Of a DNA stretch of 51,694 nt, positions 42,832-51,592 are shown piece by piece. Location: the NCBI GenBank assembly GCA_964432925.1, contig CAYSPM010000002.1, positions 1 through 51,694 on the forward strand. Reading direction: 5' to 3'. The notes beneath the pieces were generated by a model that made no database searches, was not told the origin of the DNA, and saw only the letters and a program-made list of their open reading frames with translations. Made by a program: the position numbers and the translations under genes. How positions within the stretch are numbered: the first letter of the stretch is position 1; each line of letters begins with the position of its first letter. This stretch comes from CAYNTC01 sp964432925 (GTDB lineage: Bacteria > Planctomycetota > Phycisphaerae > Sedimentisphaerales > Anaerobacaceae).

Positions 42832-44613
42832 TCAACCTGTGAAATATAGATAAATTGCCACAATAATCACCATGAGAAGAACTGAGAGGATCACTTCTAT
42901 GGATGACCAGCTTGCTCGCGATTTCTCCCTGTCCTCGGCCGTGATGGTTCCATAGGTCAGACCATTGATTTTTTCGTAGGACGGTGCGTCGGTAAGATAA
43001 CTAACCACTACCATTGTCACGGCGCATACCACAAAAATAAGCAGACTGTAATACTGGAAGAAGATGTTGTTCATGATCCAAAGGAATGATCCCTCGGTAT
43101 AACTGAAATCATCTATAAGTTTAACGGGTGTATCTATCCCCATTCGAATCAAACCTAAGACAAAGCCGACAATCAATGCCGACAAACATCCTTTGGCGTT
43201 CAGTCTTTTGAAGAACACACCGAGGAAGAAGACCACAAAGATCGGTGGAGCAAGATATGCCTGCACACCCTGAAGATAATCATATAGACCTTTTCCACCT
43301 CGGATCACCGGAATCCAAAACAAGCCAATTAATACCATGATCATCATGGCTATACGACCGGTCCATACAAGCTTGTGTTGGGAGGCCTGAGGACGCAATT
43401 TAGTGTATAAGTCCATTGTGAACAGTGTAGAAGACGCAGTGAATACCCCAGAGAGCGAGCTCATCAGAGCCGCCAACAAACCGGCAACGACAATTCCACG
43501 CACACCGACAGGCAGAACCGTCATCACCAACAATGGAAAAGCTTTCTGAGCTTCATCTCGGATGACTTGCCCCTGAGAATCGAACATGACCTGCTGAATC
43601 TGCGTAATCGCATTTGGGTTTTCTGGTGAGGCCAGAGCAAAACAAATCATGCCGGGTACGATGAAAAGAAAAACCGGCAGCAATTTGAAAAAGGCAGCAC
43701 AAATCGATCCCCTTCGGGCCACTTTTTCGTTCGGTGCCGTCAAGACACGTTGAACGATATACTGATCTGTACACCAGTACCACAAACCAATGATCGGTGC
43801 ACAGAAGAGCATTCCAAGCCATGGATAATTATTGTTGAAGTACCAGGCCATACGACCCGATTCCCTTACCGGAGCCCAGGTACCTTCAACACCCGCAGGT
43901 ACCAGCGGCCTCCAGAGATTGAACATTTCCGAGCCAGCTACTTCATATAATCGCCCCCAGCCACCCAGGGCTTTAAGGCCGAAGAAGGTCACCAAAAGCG
44001 AACCTATCACAAGAATAATCGCTTGAGCGGTTGCAGTATAGGACATCCCCCGCATGCCACCGAGAATTGTATAAGCACCGGTAAGTACAATTACAAGGAT
44101 CGACCCTATCCAGAAGCTATCCAATCCCATGAAATTGATCTCAGGCAGAAGAGCACTGAATACGATACCGCCGGCAAAAATACCGACAGCGATTTTTGTA
44201 AAAACATAGGCTATAAGCGAGATCATTGACAATACCCAGCGGGCTGTCGGTGAGAATCTTCTCTCCAGAAACTCCGGCATCGTAAAAACCAGCGATCGTG
44301 AATAAAACGGCACGAAGACCCACGCCAGCACTAACAGGCACCAGGCGTGCAGTTCATAGTGGGCCATGGCCACACCATCAGTGGCCCCAGAGCCAGCAAG
44401 ACCAACTACGTGTTCCGAGCCGATGTTAGAAGTGAAGACGGCCGCACCTATAACAAACCATCCAAGGTTCCGTCCTGCCAGGAAATAGTCATCGGCTGTA
44501 TCCTTGCTTTTGAGGATAACCCACCAGGCAATGCCCAGAAGGATACCAAAGTAAGCAACTACTATAATCCAATCCAGTGCTCCAAGTGAGGTTTGTGCCA
44601 TCAGTATTTGCAT
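42832..44613 (-). CDS. Sodium/solute symporter (SSS family), first copy
   Basis: The 593-residue membrane protein shares the SSS plan: DYFLAGRNLGWFVIGAAVFT, SNIGSEHVVGLAGSGATDGV, FTMPEFLERRF, GAYTILGGMRGMSYTATAQA, WCTDQYIVQRVL, AALMSSLSGVFTASSTLFTM. ATG at 44613 is preceded by GGAG, about seven bases away. It is the first gene of the pentose operon (symporter - truncated araB - symporter - araB - araD - isomerase). A perfect TATAAT lies 30 bases upstream without a clear -35, which suggests activator control. Substrate is probably a pentose; the exact sugar is inferred. Confidence 0.93.
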   Translation of the reverse strand: MQILMAQTSLGALDWIIVVAYFGILLGIAWWVILKSKDTADDYFLAGRNLGWFVIGAAVFTSNIGSEHVVGLAGSGATDGVAMAHYELHAWCLLVLAWVFVPFYSRSLVFTMPEFLERRFSPTARWVLSMISLIAYVFTKIAVGIFAGGIVFSALLPEINFMGLDSFWIGSILVIVLTGAYTILGGMRGMSYTATAQAIILVIGSLLVTFFGLKALGGWGRLYEVAGSEMFNLWRPLVPAGVEGTWAPVRESGRMAWYFNNNYPWLGMLFCAPIIGLWYWCTDQYIVQRVLTAPNEKVARRGSICAAFFKLLPVFLFIVPGMICFALASPENPNAITQIQQVMFDSQGQVIRDEAQKAFPLLVMTVLPVGVRGIVVAGLLAALMSSLSGVFTASSTLFTMDLYTKLRPQASQHKLVWTGRIAMMIMVLIGLFWIPVIRGGKGLYDYLQGVQAYLAPPIFVVFFLGVFFKRLNAKGCLSALIVGFVLGLIRMGIDTPVKLIDDFSYTEGSFLWIMNNIFFQYYSLLIFVVCAVTMVVVSYLTDAPSYEKINGLTYGTITAEDREKSRASWSSIEVILSVLLMVIIVAIYLYFTG

Positions 44614-44643
44614 AGACTTACTCCTTCACAAAGCGCCAAGAGA

Positions 44644-44649
44644 ATTATA
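44644..44649 (-). promoter_or_regulatory. Candidate -10 element of the pentose operon
   Basis: A perfect minus-strand TATAAT lies 30 bases before the start codon. No good -35 is found 15-18 bases upstream (ATTTGG/TTGGGA only), as expected for an activator-dependent promoter. No regulator gene lies next to it. Confidence 0.4.
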
Positions 44650-44808
44650 TTAATTTTTCTTATCCCAAATATGGATTTCCTGCTCATTGAGTCGTGTTTG
44701 TTTGTCGAAACCACAAAGTATTACGTTTTGAGGCAGAAGCCGAAGAGGTGATCTGTTTTAATAACTGCCGTTTTGAAATTTTGTCCATGAGACCTATCTT
44801 CGAAACTG

Positions 44809-44997
44809 TTAGCATCTCAGCCAGGATACAAATGTGCCTGCAATGTATACTAAATATCCGATGATAACACAAGCAAATATTTCATTGAAAAAATCGGCCT
44901 GAGCTTTCGCCGTGTGGGTGGTGACACGTTTGCGGACAATCTCTGCGCCGACGGCCCCCATCAAGGCAAGAACAGTTGACTGTGGCTGGCTGGACAC
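44809..44997 (-). CDS. Possible small membrane protein
   Basis: A frame of 62 residues starts at GTG 44997 (MSSQPQSTVLALMGAVGAEI), with a predicted helix IFACVIIGYLVYIAGTFVSW near the C-terminus (about 40-59). The composition looks protein-like, but no ribosome site precedes it, and it lies alone between the nitroreductase gene and the symporter. It may be a real gene or chance. I do not recognise it. Confidence 0.3.
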   Translation of the reverse strand: MSSQPQSTVLALMGAVGAEIVRKRVTTHTAKAQADFFNEIFACVIIGYLVYIAGTFVSWLRC

Positions 44998-45063
44998 ATT
45001 TCACTATCAACCGCCCAATGCCGTTGCAGACACGCTTGTATCACTGTAAATGCGGACGGCACT

Positions 45064-45633
45064 TTATCTCACGATGAGCTCATCCAGCGAGCGCTTTGGA
45101 ACATGGTGGGTACCCTCGGTATCGCGCCAATACTTGATATCGCCGGCAGAATTGATGGTCTCAAGGACGACCGCTTCCTTTGGTTTTCCCAACGCCACAA
45201 CCAGCAATATCTCATAACGAGCCGATATGGCCAGGGCTTTGCGCAATTGCTCTCTCTGGATTAGGCCAATAATGCAGCCTGCCAATCCTTTTTCTCTGGC
45301 GCCTAAGAGGATACTTTGAGCTGCGATGCCGTGGTCGCAGCCAAATGATTTTGTTATCTCTGTATCGCCAAGGATGATAATATAAGCTGACGGCCTTTCC
45401 TCCTCAGATGGGCCCGGCCAATCTTTAAGATAGCCAGCCCAGGCTAGATGTGGAAATATCAACGCATTCTTTTCAGGCTCACAGGTGAGGATATACTTCA
45501 GTGGCTGCAAATTGCCCGCCGATGGAGAGAGTCTCGCCAAGTCCACGAGTTCTCGAAGCGTATTGCGGTCTACAGGAATTTCCTGATGAAAACGCCGGCA
45601 GCTTCTATTCTTTATTATCAAATCCTTTATCAT
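45064..45633 (-). CDS. Nitroreductase-family flavoprotein
   Basis: ATG at 45633 (MIKDLIIKNRSCRRFHQE) gives 189 residues; a longer frame from 45666 adds 11 unconserved residues. Family motifs: NRSCRRFHQE (FMN phosphate-binding arginines), ARLSPSAGNLQPLKYIL, CDHGIAAQSILLGAREKGLA and VALGKPKE. It is an FMN-dependent NAD(P)H oxidoreductase of unknown substrate. No operon partner is apparent; an exported coiled-coil protein is encoded 130 bases upstream on the same strand. Confidence 0.9.
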   Translation of the reverse strand: MIKDLIIKNRSCRRFHQEIPVDRNTLRELVDLARLSPSAGNLQPLKYILTCEPEKNALIFPHLAWAGYLKDWPGPSEEERPSAYIIILGDTEITKSFGCDHGIAAQSILLGAREKGLAGCIIGLIQREQLRKALAISARYEILLVVALGKPKEAVVLETINSAGDIKYWRDTEGTHHVPKRSLDELIVR

Positions 45634-45764
45634 AGCGCTCGTGGTGCTCCGATATCGGATAGGCAATGGCGTAAGCCATGCTGTGCATAGCCTGCGCTTT
45701 GTTAATCCTTTTGCCGGATCATTACTCGATAGGTTACTTCACCTTAGCCGACTTTGCGGAACCG

Positions 45765-46274
45765 TCAAGGTCTCTGTCCGAATCCGAAACCAAGTTTTTG
45801 GAGGGTTTCGTCAAGTTTCGTTTCTCGCTTGTTGATTATGTCGTCTATTGCTTTTATCGTTTTCTCTGCTTTCTCTTGTGCCGCGGTTGTACGGAGTTCC
45901 CTGAGTTGGCTTAGAGATTCTTCATGTTCTTCTCTGAGGCGTCTGGGTCCTTTCAAACTGACCAGCGCTTCCTCAATAGCTTGAATTGCAGTTTCCTGTT
46001 CTTCACGTCTTTGCCTAAATTGTTCTCGCATTTTTGTTCGTTCATCTTCAGGGAGATCCTGGAAGCTCCCACGAGATTCGCGTGCCTTTGCTGTCTCTTC
46101 CATGCTTGTCTTGATTTTTGCAGCTTGCTGTTGAATTGTTTCGATGGCTTTGAGCTGGGCCTCACGCATCCTCGCCCTGCGCTGCGCGCGGTCACCTTGC
46201 TCCTGCGCAAATGCCATGTAGGTCACAGCCAAGATGGCAAGTGTGCCGACGATGAGAATAAGCGACTTTTTCAT
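45765..46274 (-). CDS. Exported helical/coiled-coil protein
   Basis: ATG at 46274, seven bases after GGAGG, gives 169 residues (an upstream frame from 46307 is not needed). An N-terminal signal sequence, MKKSLILIVGTLAILAVTYM followed by AFA, is cleaved likely before QEQGDRA. The remainder is charged and predicted all-helical (RAQRRARMREAQLKAIETIQ, TIKAIDDIINKRETKLDETL). Heptad-like spacing suggests a coiled coil. The final part resembles the helical region of the neighbouring peroxiredoxin-like protein. No domain is recognised; a periplasmic structural or chaperone role would be a guess. Confidence 0.8.
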   Translation of the reverse strand: MKKSLILIVGTLAILAVTYMAFAQEQGDRAQRRARMREAQLKAIETIQQQAAKIKTSMEETAKARESRGSFQDLPEDERTKMREQFRQRREEQETAIQAIEEALVSLKGPRRLREEHEESLSQLRELRTTAAQEKAEKTIKAIDDIINKRETKLDETLQKLGFGFGQRP

Positions 46275-46448
46275 AATACAGCCTCCTAAAAATTGTTGAA
46301 AAAACATACATGGACTACCCCCGCTGCGGTAATCGGTTGTTTACCAAGTGGGCGCAATCCCTCTTTGCCGGTAGAGACGCAAATGTTTGGCTTTATATTA
46401 CAGCAAAATCTCTTACTGCACATTGAGTTGTAACTTCTTCAAGGCTAA

Positions 46449-47510
46449 CTATTTTTCTGGGCCATACTTCACGCTGCAGCCGTATGGTTTAACATAGGCC
46501 ATGCTCACCTCTTTGCCCTCAATCAGCTCCGCCAAGGCCTTATCCACGTAGTTGATATACCCGTTTTGAGACTTGCCCAGCGGCGCACTATCAATAGCAC
46601 CTTGGTACACGATCATACCGTTGGTGTTTATTAAGTACATGTGCGGCGTCGTTCTGGCACCATAAGCGCGGCCCATGTCACCTGAATTATCATCAAGTAT
46701 CGGATAGGGCAGTTTGTAGCGTCGGGCAAAAAACTTGTTCGCCTCGGGTGTTGTATGGCTCGTACTATTGATGGCTAGCCAGACGACGTTCTTATCTTTG
46801 TACTTGTTCGCCAGCTCAATCATTGTGTTTTTCGTCTCGTAGTGGTATTTGGAGTAAGGACACTCAAAGTTAAACCACTCCAGGACAACAATTTTATCCT
46901 TGTAATCAGAAAGGCTCACACTCTTGCCGTCAAAACTTGTCAAAGTGAACTCTGGTGCTTTTCGAGCAGGCCTTTTTATTCTCGCCATGACCTCTGTTCG
47001 CCCCTGTATTCGCTGGAGTCTTTTATGTCTCCGCTCTAAACTCTGCAATCTCTCGTCAAATTCCCTTCTGCGTTCGGTCATAAGGTCTTTCAGACGATCG
47101 GCTGTCTGGGTGGCCTTTTCCTCCACAGCTAGTTGGTGAATTGCTTCTAACTCTTCGACAAGCTTTGTATGCTCCGACTTTAGGCTTGCGATTCGGGCTT
47201 GTAAGGCGGTCAACTCCTGCTCGATCTCTGCTGCCCTGCTAACTGGACGAAGTGGTTCCGGCGTTTCGGCTTGTCTGCGTGGTGCTCTGACTCTCACTCC
47301 TGGGAGGTTAACTTGAGGCTCTTTTTGGATTTCTCTCGATGGAGATGGGCTTCCACCCTCCGTAGCTAAGCTACTGCGGAGGACGGGTTGCTTCGTGTCA
47401 TCCTGTCCACCCTCCGTAGCTATGCTACTGCGGAGGACGGGTCCAAAGGCTGTTATTCCTGTTACCACGACTACAAGTAATATGCTGACTGAAATTACGC
47501 GCATCCTCAC
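46449..47510 (-). CDS. Exported peroxiredoxin/thioredoxin-like protein with coiled coil and repeat-derived segment
   Basis: GTG at 47510 follows GGAGG by about eight bases and gives 353 residues. A hydrophobic start (VISVSILLVVVVTGITA) is followed by two copies of PVLRSS-ATEGG made by palindromic DNA repeats (about residues 25-52), a helical coiled coil (about 90-175, LTALQARIASLKSEHTKLVE, RRREFDERLQSLERRHKRLQ), and an AhpC/TSA-type domain (about 185-340): APEFTLTSFDGKSVSLSDYK, VVLEWFNFECPYSKYHYET, YPILDDNSGDMGRAYGARTT, PHMYLINTNGMIVYQGAID. Only one cysteine lies in the ECPYSK active-site region, so it is not a classical CxxC thioredoxin. It probably acts in the envelope as a thiol peroxidase or disulfide partner. 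Confidence 0.85.
   Translation of the reverse strand: MRMRVISVSILLVVVVTGITAFGPVLRSSIATEGGQDDTKQPVLRSSLATEGGSPSPSREIQKEPQVNLPGVRVRAPRRQAETPEPLRPVSRAAEIEQELTALQARIASLKSEHTKLVEELEAIHQLAVEEKATQTADRLKDLMTERRREFDERLQSLERRHKRLQRIQGRTEVMARIKRPARKAPEFTLTSFDGKSVSLSDYKDKIVVLEWFNFECPYSKYHYETKNTMIELANKYKDKNVVWLAINSTSHTTPEANKFFARRYKLPYPILDDNSGDMGRAYGARTTPHMYLINTNGMIVYQGAIDSAPLGKSQNGYINYVDKALAELIEGKEVSMAYVKPYGCSVKYGPEK
47357..47382. repeat. Palindromic repeat in coding sequence, copy 1
   Basis: CCTCCGTAGC-TAAGCT-ACTGCGGAGG forms a long, nearly perfect hairpin. On the minus strand it encodes part of PVLRSSLATEGG. A second copy with one base change lies 54 bases away. Confidence 0.85.
47411..47436. repeat. 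Palindromic repeat in coding sequence, copy 2
   Basis: CCTCCGTAGC-TATGCT-ACTGCGGAGG differs from copy 1 by one base. Together with GACGGGT the two copies and their edges form a direct duplication of about 36 bases inside the signal-proximal part of the peroxiredoxin-like gene, in frame. Confidence 0.85.
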
Positions 47511-47800
47511 AATACTATCCTCCAAAAACTCTAATCCTTCTAATTCAATTAATGTCCAACTCGGCGCTTACCTGAGCAGCCAGATGCTTACATGAAAACG
47601 CCGATACCAATTCTTACTGCTTCTGTATGTAAAAAGTTCAAAAATAACGATACTAAGATGGACCCTATCTGTCGAGGCCAAAGTCGGAATAAGCAGGATT
47701 TGGCATAACCGCGACAAATCGGTGCCAGCAACTTGCCAATCGTCAGGATTTCCATTTGAGTTCCTCGCCTCGCCGACTCGGTTAAAGTCAGATGAACCAA

Positions 47801-48628
47801 TCAATCATGCTGATTTGCGATGGCTTTTTTGACCTCGATTAAGAATCCTGAAATCTCTGAAATCATTTTTTGTCCGTTATTCAAGTTGCTCTCAATCAAT
47901 CCCACGAGTTTGGAACCGATTATCACGCCATCGGCTCCAGCCCGGGCGATTGTTACGGCATGTTCGGGCTTACTGATGCCAAAACCTACGCAGATCGGCA
48001 CGCTCGTCAGTTTTTTTAGCGTGCCCACAAGCTCTTGCACTGTGTCGGAGAGCTGTTCCCGGCTACCGGTAACGCCCAGAAGTGAGACAGTATAGATAAA
48101 GCCGGTCGTCTTCGAGGCGATCAATTTCATTCTTTCAGGATCCGTGTTTGGGGTAACCATAAAGACAGTATCAAGGCCAGCAGAGGCAGCAAATGGAATA
48201 ATCTCATTAGCGTCATCGATACTCAAGTCTGCGACCAGGATACTATTGACGCCGGCCTCGTGGAAGTCCCTAAAGAATTCCTCCGTCCCGTAGTGGTAGA
48301 TAAGATTGTAATACATCAGGAGCCCAATGGGTGTATCTTTGTAATTTTTGACCTGCCGGATAAGGTTAAGTGCCTTTTTTACTGTCATGCCACTGCGAAG
48401 TGCACGAATATCTGCCTTTTGAATCGTCGGGCCATCGGCTATGGGGTCGGAGAACGGAATACCCAACTCCAGAACATCGGCGCCGGCATCAATGGCAGCC
48501 TTTACTATGGCAAGACTCGTATCGAAGTCGGGATCGCCGATCACAAAAAAAGGTATCAAAGCCGCTCTTTTTTGCTTCCTTAGCTCGGAAAAAACCTGGC
48601 TGTATTTCTTCATGGATACCGTACTCAC
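47801..48628 (-). CDS. trpA: Tryptophan synthase alpha chain
   Basis: The 275-residue protein has catalytic Glu and Asp in LELGIPFSDPIADGP, then SILVADLSIDDA, YTVSLLGVTGSREQLSDTVQ, VGFGISKPEHAV and GADGVIIGSKLVGLIE. Length is normal. It cleaves indole-3-glycerol phosphate and channels indole to TrpB. GTG at 48628 and ATG at 48613 are both possible starts; neither has a strong ribosome site. It is the last gene of the trp operon, after trpB (16 bases). Confidence 0.95.
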   Translation of the reverse strand: MSTVSMKKYSQVFSELRKQKRAALIPFFVIGDPDFDTSLAIVKAAIDAGADVLELGIPFSDPIADGPTIQKADIRALRSGMTVKKALNLIRQVKNYKDTPIGLLMYYNLIYHYGTEEFFRDFHEAGVNSILVADLSIDDANEIIPFAASAGLDTVFMVTPNTDPERMKLIASKTTGFIYTVSLLGVTGSREQLSDTVQELVGTLKKLTSVPICVGFGISKPEHAVTIARAGADGVIIGSKLVGLIESNLNNGQKMISEISGFLIEVKKAIANQHD

Positions 48629-48643
48629 TAAAAATGTTCGTGG

Positions 48644-49822
48644 CTAATCTTGCATCGGTCGATGATTTTCTACAATTGAAACATCCTTGTCGCCTCGGCC
48701 GGACAAATTCACTACTGCTATTTGATCGGCATCAAGCTTTCCTTTCTGGCTGAGAAGATACGCCAGAGCATGTGCACTTTCTAAAGCCGGCAGTATTCCT
48801 TCTGTCTTGCACAACAGCTCAAAGGCGTCGAGAACGTCTTCGTCTTCTGCTGCAACGTATTCGGCTCTGCCAGCGTCTTTTAGCCAACAGTGTTCGGGCC
48901 CAACGGCGGGGTAATCCAGGCCGGCGCTAACAGATTCGGTCTCGTGAATTTGTCCTTGTTCATCCTGCAAAAGATATGCTTTTGCACCGTGTAGGACGCC
49001 TACCCGGCCCGCAACCAGGCTGGCAGCGTGCTTTCCGCTACTTAAACTTCTTCCTCCTGCCTCAACACCGATAAGCCTTACATCTTTGTCATCCACGAAG
49101 CCGGAAAAGATTCCGATTGCATTGCTACCACCGCCGACGCAGGCAACAACCATCTCTGGAAGTGAGCCGATCTGCTCAAGACACTGCTCTCTGGTCTCTT
49201 TGCCAATACATATCTGGAAATGCTTTACTATTGTTGGATACGGATGCGGTCCACAGGCCGATCCAAAAAGATAAAACGTATCCATAACATGAGCAGTCCA
49301 GTAACGAAGCGCCTCGTTGATGGCGTCTTTGAGCGTGCCGGTGCCACCCTCGATAGGAATGACCTCGGCACCACAGAGCTTCATTTTGTGAACATTTACG
49401 CTCTGCCGTTCAATATCGGTAACGCCCATAAAGATTTTAGTTTCCATACCGAACAAAGCGCCGATCATCGCGGTAGCCAGGCCATGTTGGCCCGCACCGG
49501 TTTCGGCGATAAGCTTGGTCTTGCCCATGTATTTGGCTAAAAGTCCCTGGCCGAGCGTGTTGTTAACCTTGTGAGCACCACCGTGCAGAAGGTCTTCGCG
49601 TTTCAGATACACTTTGAAGCCAACGTGCTCACTAAAGCGTTTCGCATAATACAGAGGGCTTGGTCTGCCGGCATAATTTCTGGATAGTTGTGCAAGCTCA
49701 GAAACAAACTGCTCATCCTGATAAAACCGATAGAAAGCCTCCTCCAGTTCTTCCAGCACCGGTATCAATACCTCCGGCACATAGAAGCCACCGTAATCTC
49801 CAAATCTGCCTTTGTATTTCAT
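48644..49822 (-). CDS. trpB: Tryptophan synthase beta chain
   Basis: The 392-residue protein starts MKYKGRFGDYGGFYVPEVL. The PLP lysine is in GGAHKVNNTLGQG; other motifs are ETGAGQHGLATAMIGALFGM, CVGGGSNAIGIFSGF and SVSAGLDYPAVGPEHCWL. It is the TrpB1 type that pairs with TrpA. It makes tryptophan from indole and serine. It has GGGGAAG just before the ATG, and a dispersed repeat (49840-49905) lies between it and trpF. Confidence 0.96.
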   Translation of the reverse strand: MKYKGRFGDYGGFYVPEVLIPVLEELEEAFYRFYQDEQFVSELAQLSRNYAGRPSPLYYAKRFSEHVGFKVYLKREDLLHGGAHKVNNTLGQGLLAKYMGKTKLIAETGAGQHGLATAMIGALFGMETKIFMGVTDIERQSVNVHKMKLCGAEVIPIEGGTGTLKDAINEALRYWTAHVMDTFYLFGSACGPHPYPTIVKHFQICIGKETREQCLEQIGSLPEMVVACVGGGSNAIGIFSGFVDDKDVRLIGVEAGGRSLSSGKHAASLVAGRVGVLHGAKAYLLQDEQGQIHETESVSAGLDYPAVGPEHCWLKDAGRAEYVAAEDEDVLDAFELLCKTEGILPALESAHALAYLLSQKGKLDADQIAVVNLSGRGDKDVSIVENHRPMQD

Positions 49823-49861
49823 ATCTTCCCCGTTTCTCGATTCTCAATGCTCGCAATCGGC

Positions 49862-49913
49862 AATAGGGTTAATCAAGCATCGAGCACCCAGCATCGAACA
49901 TCTAATAGGGTTA
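49862..49913. repeat. Repeat element flanked by 10-base direct repeats at the trpF stop
   Basis: AATAGGGTTA occurs at 49862-49871 and 49904-49913, the latter including the trpF stop codon. The 32 bases between contain AGCATCGAGCAC and AGCATCGAACAT. The layout looks like an insertion that duplicated the end of trpF. Confidence 0.6.
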
Positions 49914-50534
49914 TCCTCTTAAATGCCTTATATTATCAAACAGCCTCTTCATCTTGTTATGGTCTTTTTTGCCCGGCTCAGCCTCAATGCCGCTACAGAC
50001 ATCGATTCCATAAACACCGAGCTTGACTGCTTCTGCGGCATTATCCGGGTTGATACCGCCAGCCAAAAAAACACGCTTGCCTATATGGCCTATTATGTTC
50101 CAGTCAAAAGTCAAGCCTGTACCGCCATACTTTTGCGGATGAAAAGCATCCAGTAAGATGGCATCAGTAAAATAATAATCAGCCTTGTCAATGTCTGCTC
50201 TTTCCCTGATCCTTAGAGCCTTCATGGTCTTGACATTATCAGTTGCCAACGACTGGCAAAACTCGGGGCTTTCATCACCGTGCAGTTGAACCCAGTCGAG
50301 CTTGCATGTACGGATTGCTTCACGTATCTGTTCAACGGAGGCATTAACAAATACACCAACGGTGGTAACGAAAGCCGGTAACTTGCTCACTATCTCTTCA
50401 ACCTTCTCGGAGACTATGTACCGGGGACTTTCAGGATAGAAGTTAAAGCCCAACAAGTCCGCACCCATATCCACAGCCGCAGCGGCATCTTCGTAATTTG
50501 TTATACCACAGATTTTAACCTTCGGTATTAACAT
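49911..50534 (-). CDS. trpF: Phosphoribosylanthranilate isomerase
   Basis: The 207-residue TIM-barrel enzyme has the catalytic cysteine in VKICGITN and the aspartate in LLDAFHPQKYGGTG. Other motifs: LGFNFYPESPRYI, VGVFVNASVEQI, LDWVQLHGDESP, FLAGGINPDNAAEAV and GIDVCSGIEAEPGKKDHNK. It converts N-(5-phosphoribosyl)anthranilate to CdRP. It lies 35 bases after trpD, so trpC, which usually lies between them, is absent here. Confidence 0.96.
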   Translation of the reverse strand: MLIPKVKICGITNYEDAAAAVDMGADLLGFNFYPESPRYIVSEKVEEIVSKLPAFVTTVGVFVNASVEQIREAIRTCKLDWVQLHGDESPEFCQSLATDNVKTMKALRIRERADIDKADYYFTDAILLDAFHPQKYGGTGLTFDWNIIGHIGKRVFLAGGINPDNAAEAVKLGVYGIDVCSGIEAEPGKKDHNKMKRLFDNIRHLRG

Positions 50535-50569
50535 CTCAGTTTAATTGCTGCCTTATAGCGTGAGAGACC

Positions 50570-51589
50570 CTACGCTTCGTTGGAAAGCTCTATCAATTTC
50601 TCCAGACAATTCATTGCAGCACCATCACGAATAGATGTTTCAGCCATTTTAATTGCGGTCTGAAAGTCGTCTGCCAGAGACGCAACGATAATCGCCGCTG
50701 CCGCATTTAGAACCACAATGTCTTTTTTTGGCCCGGTATCCTTTCCGGAGAGTATGTTGCGGATAGCATTGGCATTGGCTATAGCGTCACCGGTTCTTAG
50801 TTCGTCGATTGATGTGCCGGATATGCCGAACCCGGCTGGGTCCAATTCTCTGGATACGATATTACCGTTAATTAGTTGGCGAATCTTCGTTATTCCAAGA
50901 GTGCTTATCTCATCCATGCCCTGGCCGTGAACTACCATTGCTTTTTGGGCGCCGAGCATTTTCAGCGATTCGGTTATCCTATCCAGAAGAGCCTCATCTG
51001 CTACTCCCATCACCTGGGCAGTAACACGGGCAGGATTGGCTAAAGGCCCAAGAATATTAAAGGCCGTTCTGAAATCAAGGCTTTTCCGGATTGGCTGAAC
51101 AAATCTCATTGCCGGATGAAATTTGGGAGCGAACATAAAACCAATGTGAGCCCGCTGAATGCACTCTGCAACAACATCCGGGCCAGGGGCGATATTTACA
51201 CCGAGTTCTTCGAGCACATCTGCAGAGCCACATTTGCTCGTTATCCCACGGTTACCATGTTTAGCCACGTATGCCCCTGCACCAGCCGCCACAAATGCAG
51301 AAGCCGTGGATACATTGAATGTCTTTACCGTCGCGCCACCTGTGCCACAGGTATCGATCATGTTCTTAACATCGACTTTGACCGGCACAGCGTGTTCACG
51401 CAGCGATTGAGCAAGGCCGGCTATTTCCGATGGCATCGCACGCTTCATTCTCATCATCGCCAGAAAGGCTGAAATCTGCACATCCGTGACCTCACCTTCA
51501 AATATCGTATCCTGAAGGGCCTTAGCCTGCTCGAACGTCAGGTCTTCGCCATCCAGAATAATCTCCAAATACTTGGTTATGGTGGCCAT
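50570..51589 (-). CDS. trpD: Anthranilate phosphoribosyltransferase
   Basis: The 339-residue protein has DTCGTGGATVKTFNVST (PRPP site), VAKHGNRGITSKCGSADVLE, FAPKFHPAMRFVQPIRKSL, FNILGPLANPARVTAQVMGV and VVHGQGMDEIS. Length is normal. It transfers phosphoribose to anthranilate. It starts three bases after the trpG stop, so the two are coupled. Confidence 0.96.
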   Translation of the reverse strand: MATITKYLEIILDGEDLTFEQAKALQDTIFEGEVTDVQISAFLAMMRMKRAMPSEIAGLAQSLREHAVPVKVDVKNMIDTCGTGGATVKTFNVSTASAFVAAGAGAYVAKHGNRGITSKCGSADVLEELGVNIAPGPDVVAECIQRAHIGFMFAPKFHPAMRFVQPIRKSLDFRTAFNILGPLANPARVTAQVMGVADEALLDRITESLKMLGAQKAMVVHGQGMDEISTLGITKIRQLINGNIVSRELDPAGFGISGTSIDELRTGDAIANANAIRNILSGKDTGPKKDIVVLNAAAAIIVASLADDFQTAIKMAETSIRDGAAMNCLEKLIELSNEA

Positions 51590-51592
51590 TTT

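Noticed and set aside
49835..49910. Short CRISPR-like repeats (AGCATCGA units)
   Set aside because: Only two or three units of 12 bases without spacers of constant length; fits a dispersed repeat better.
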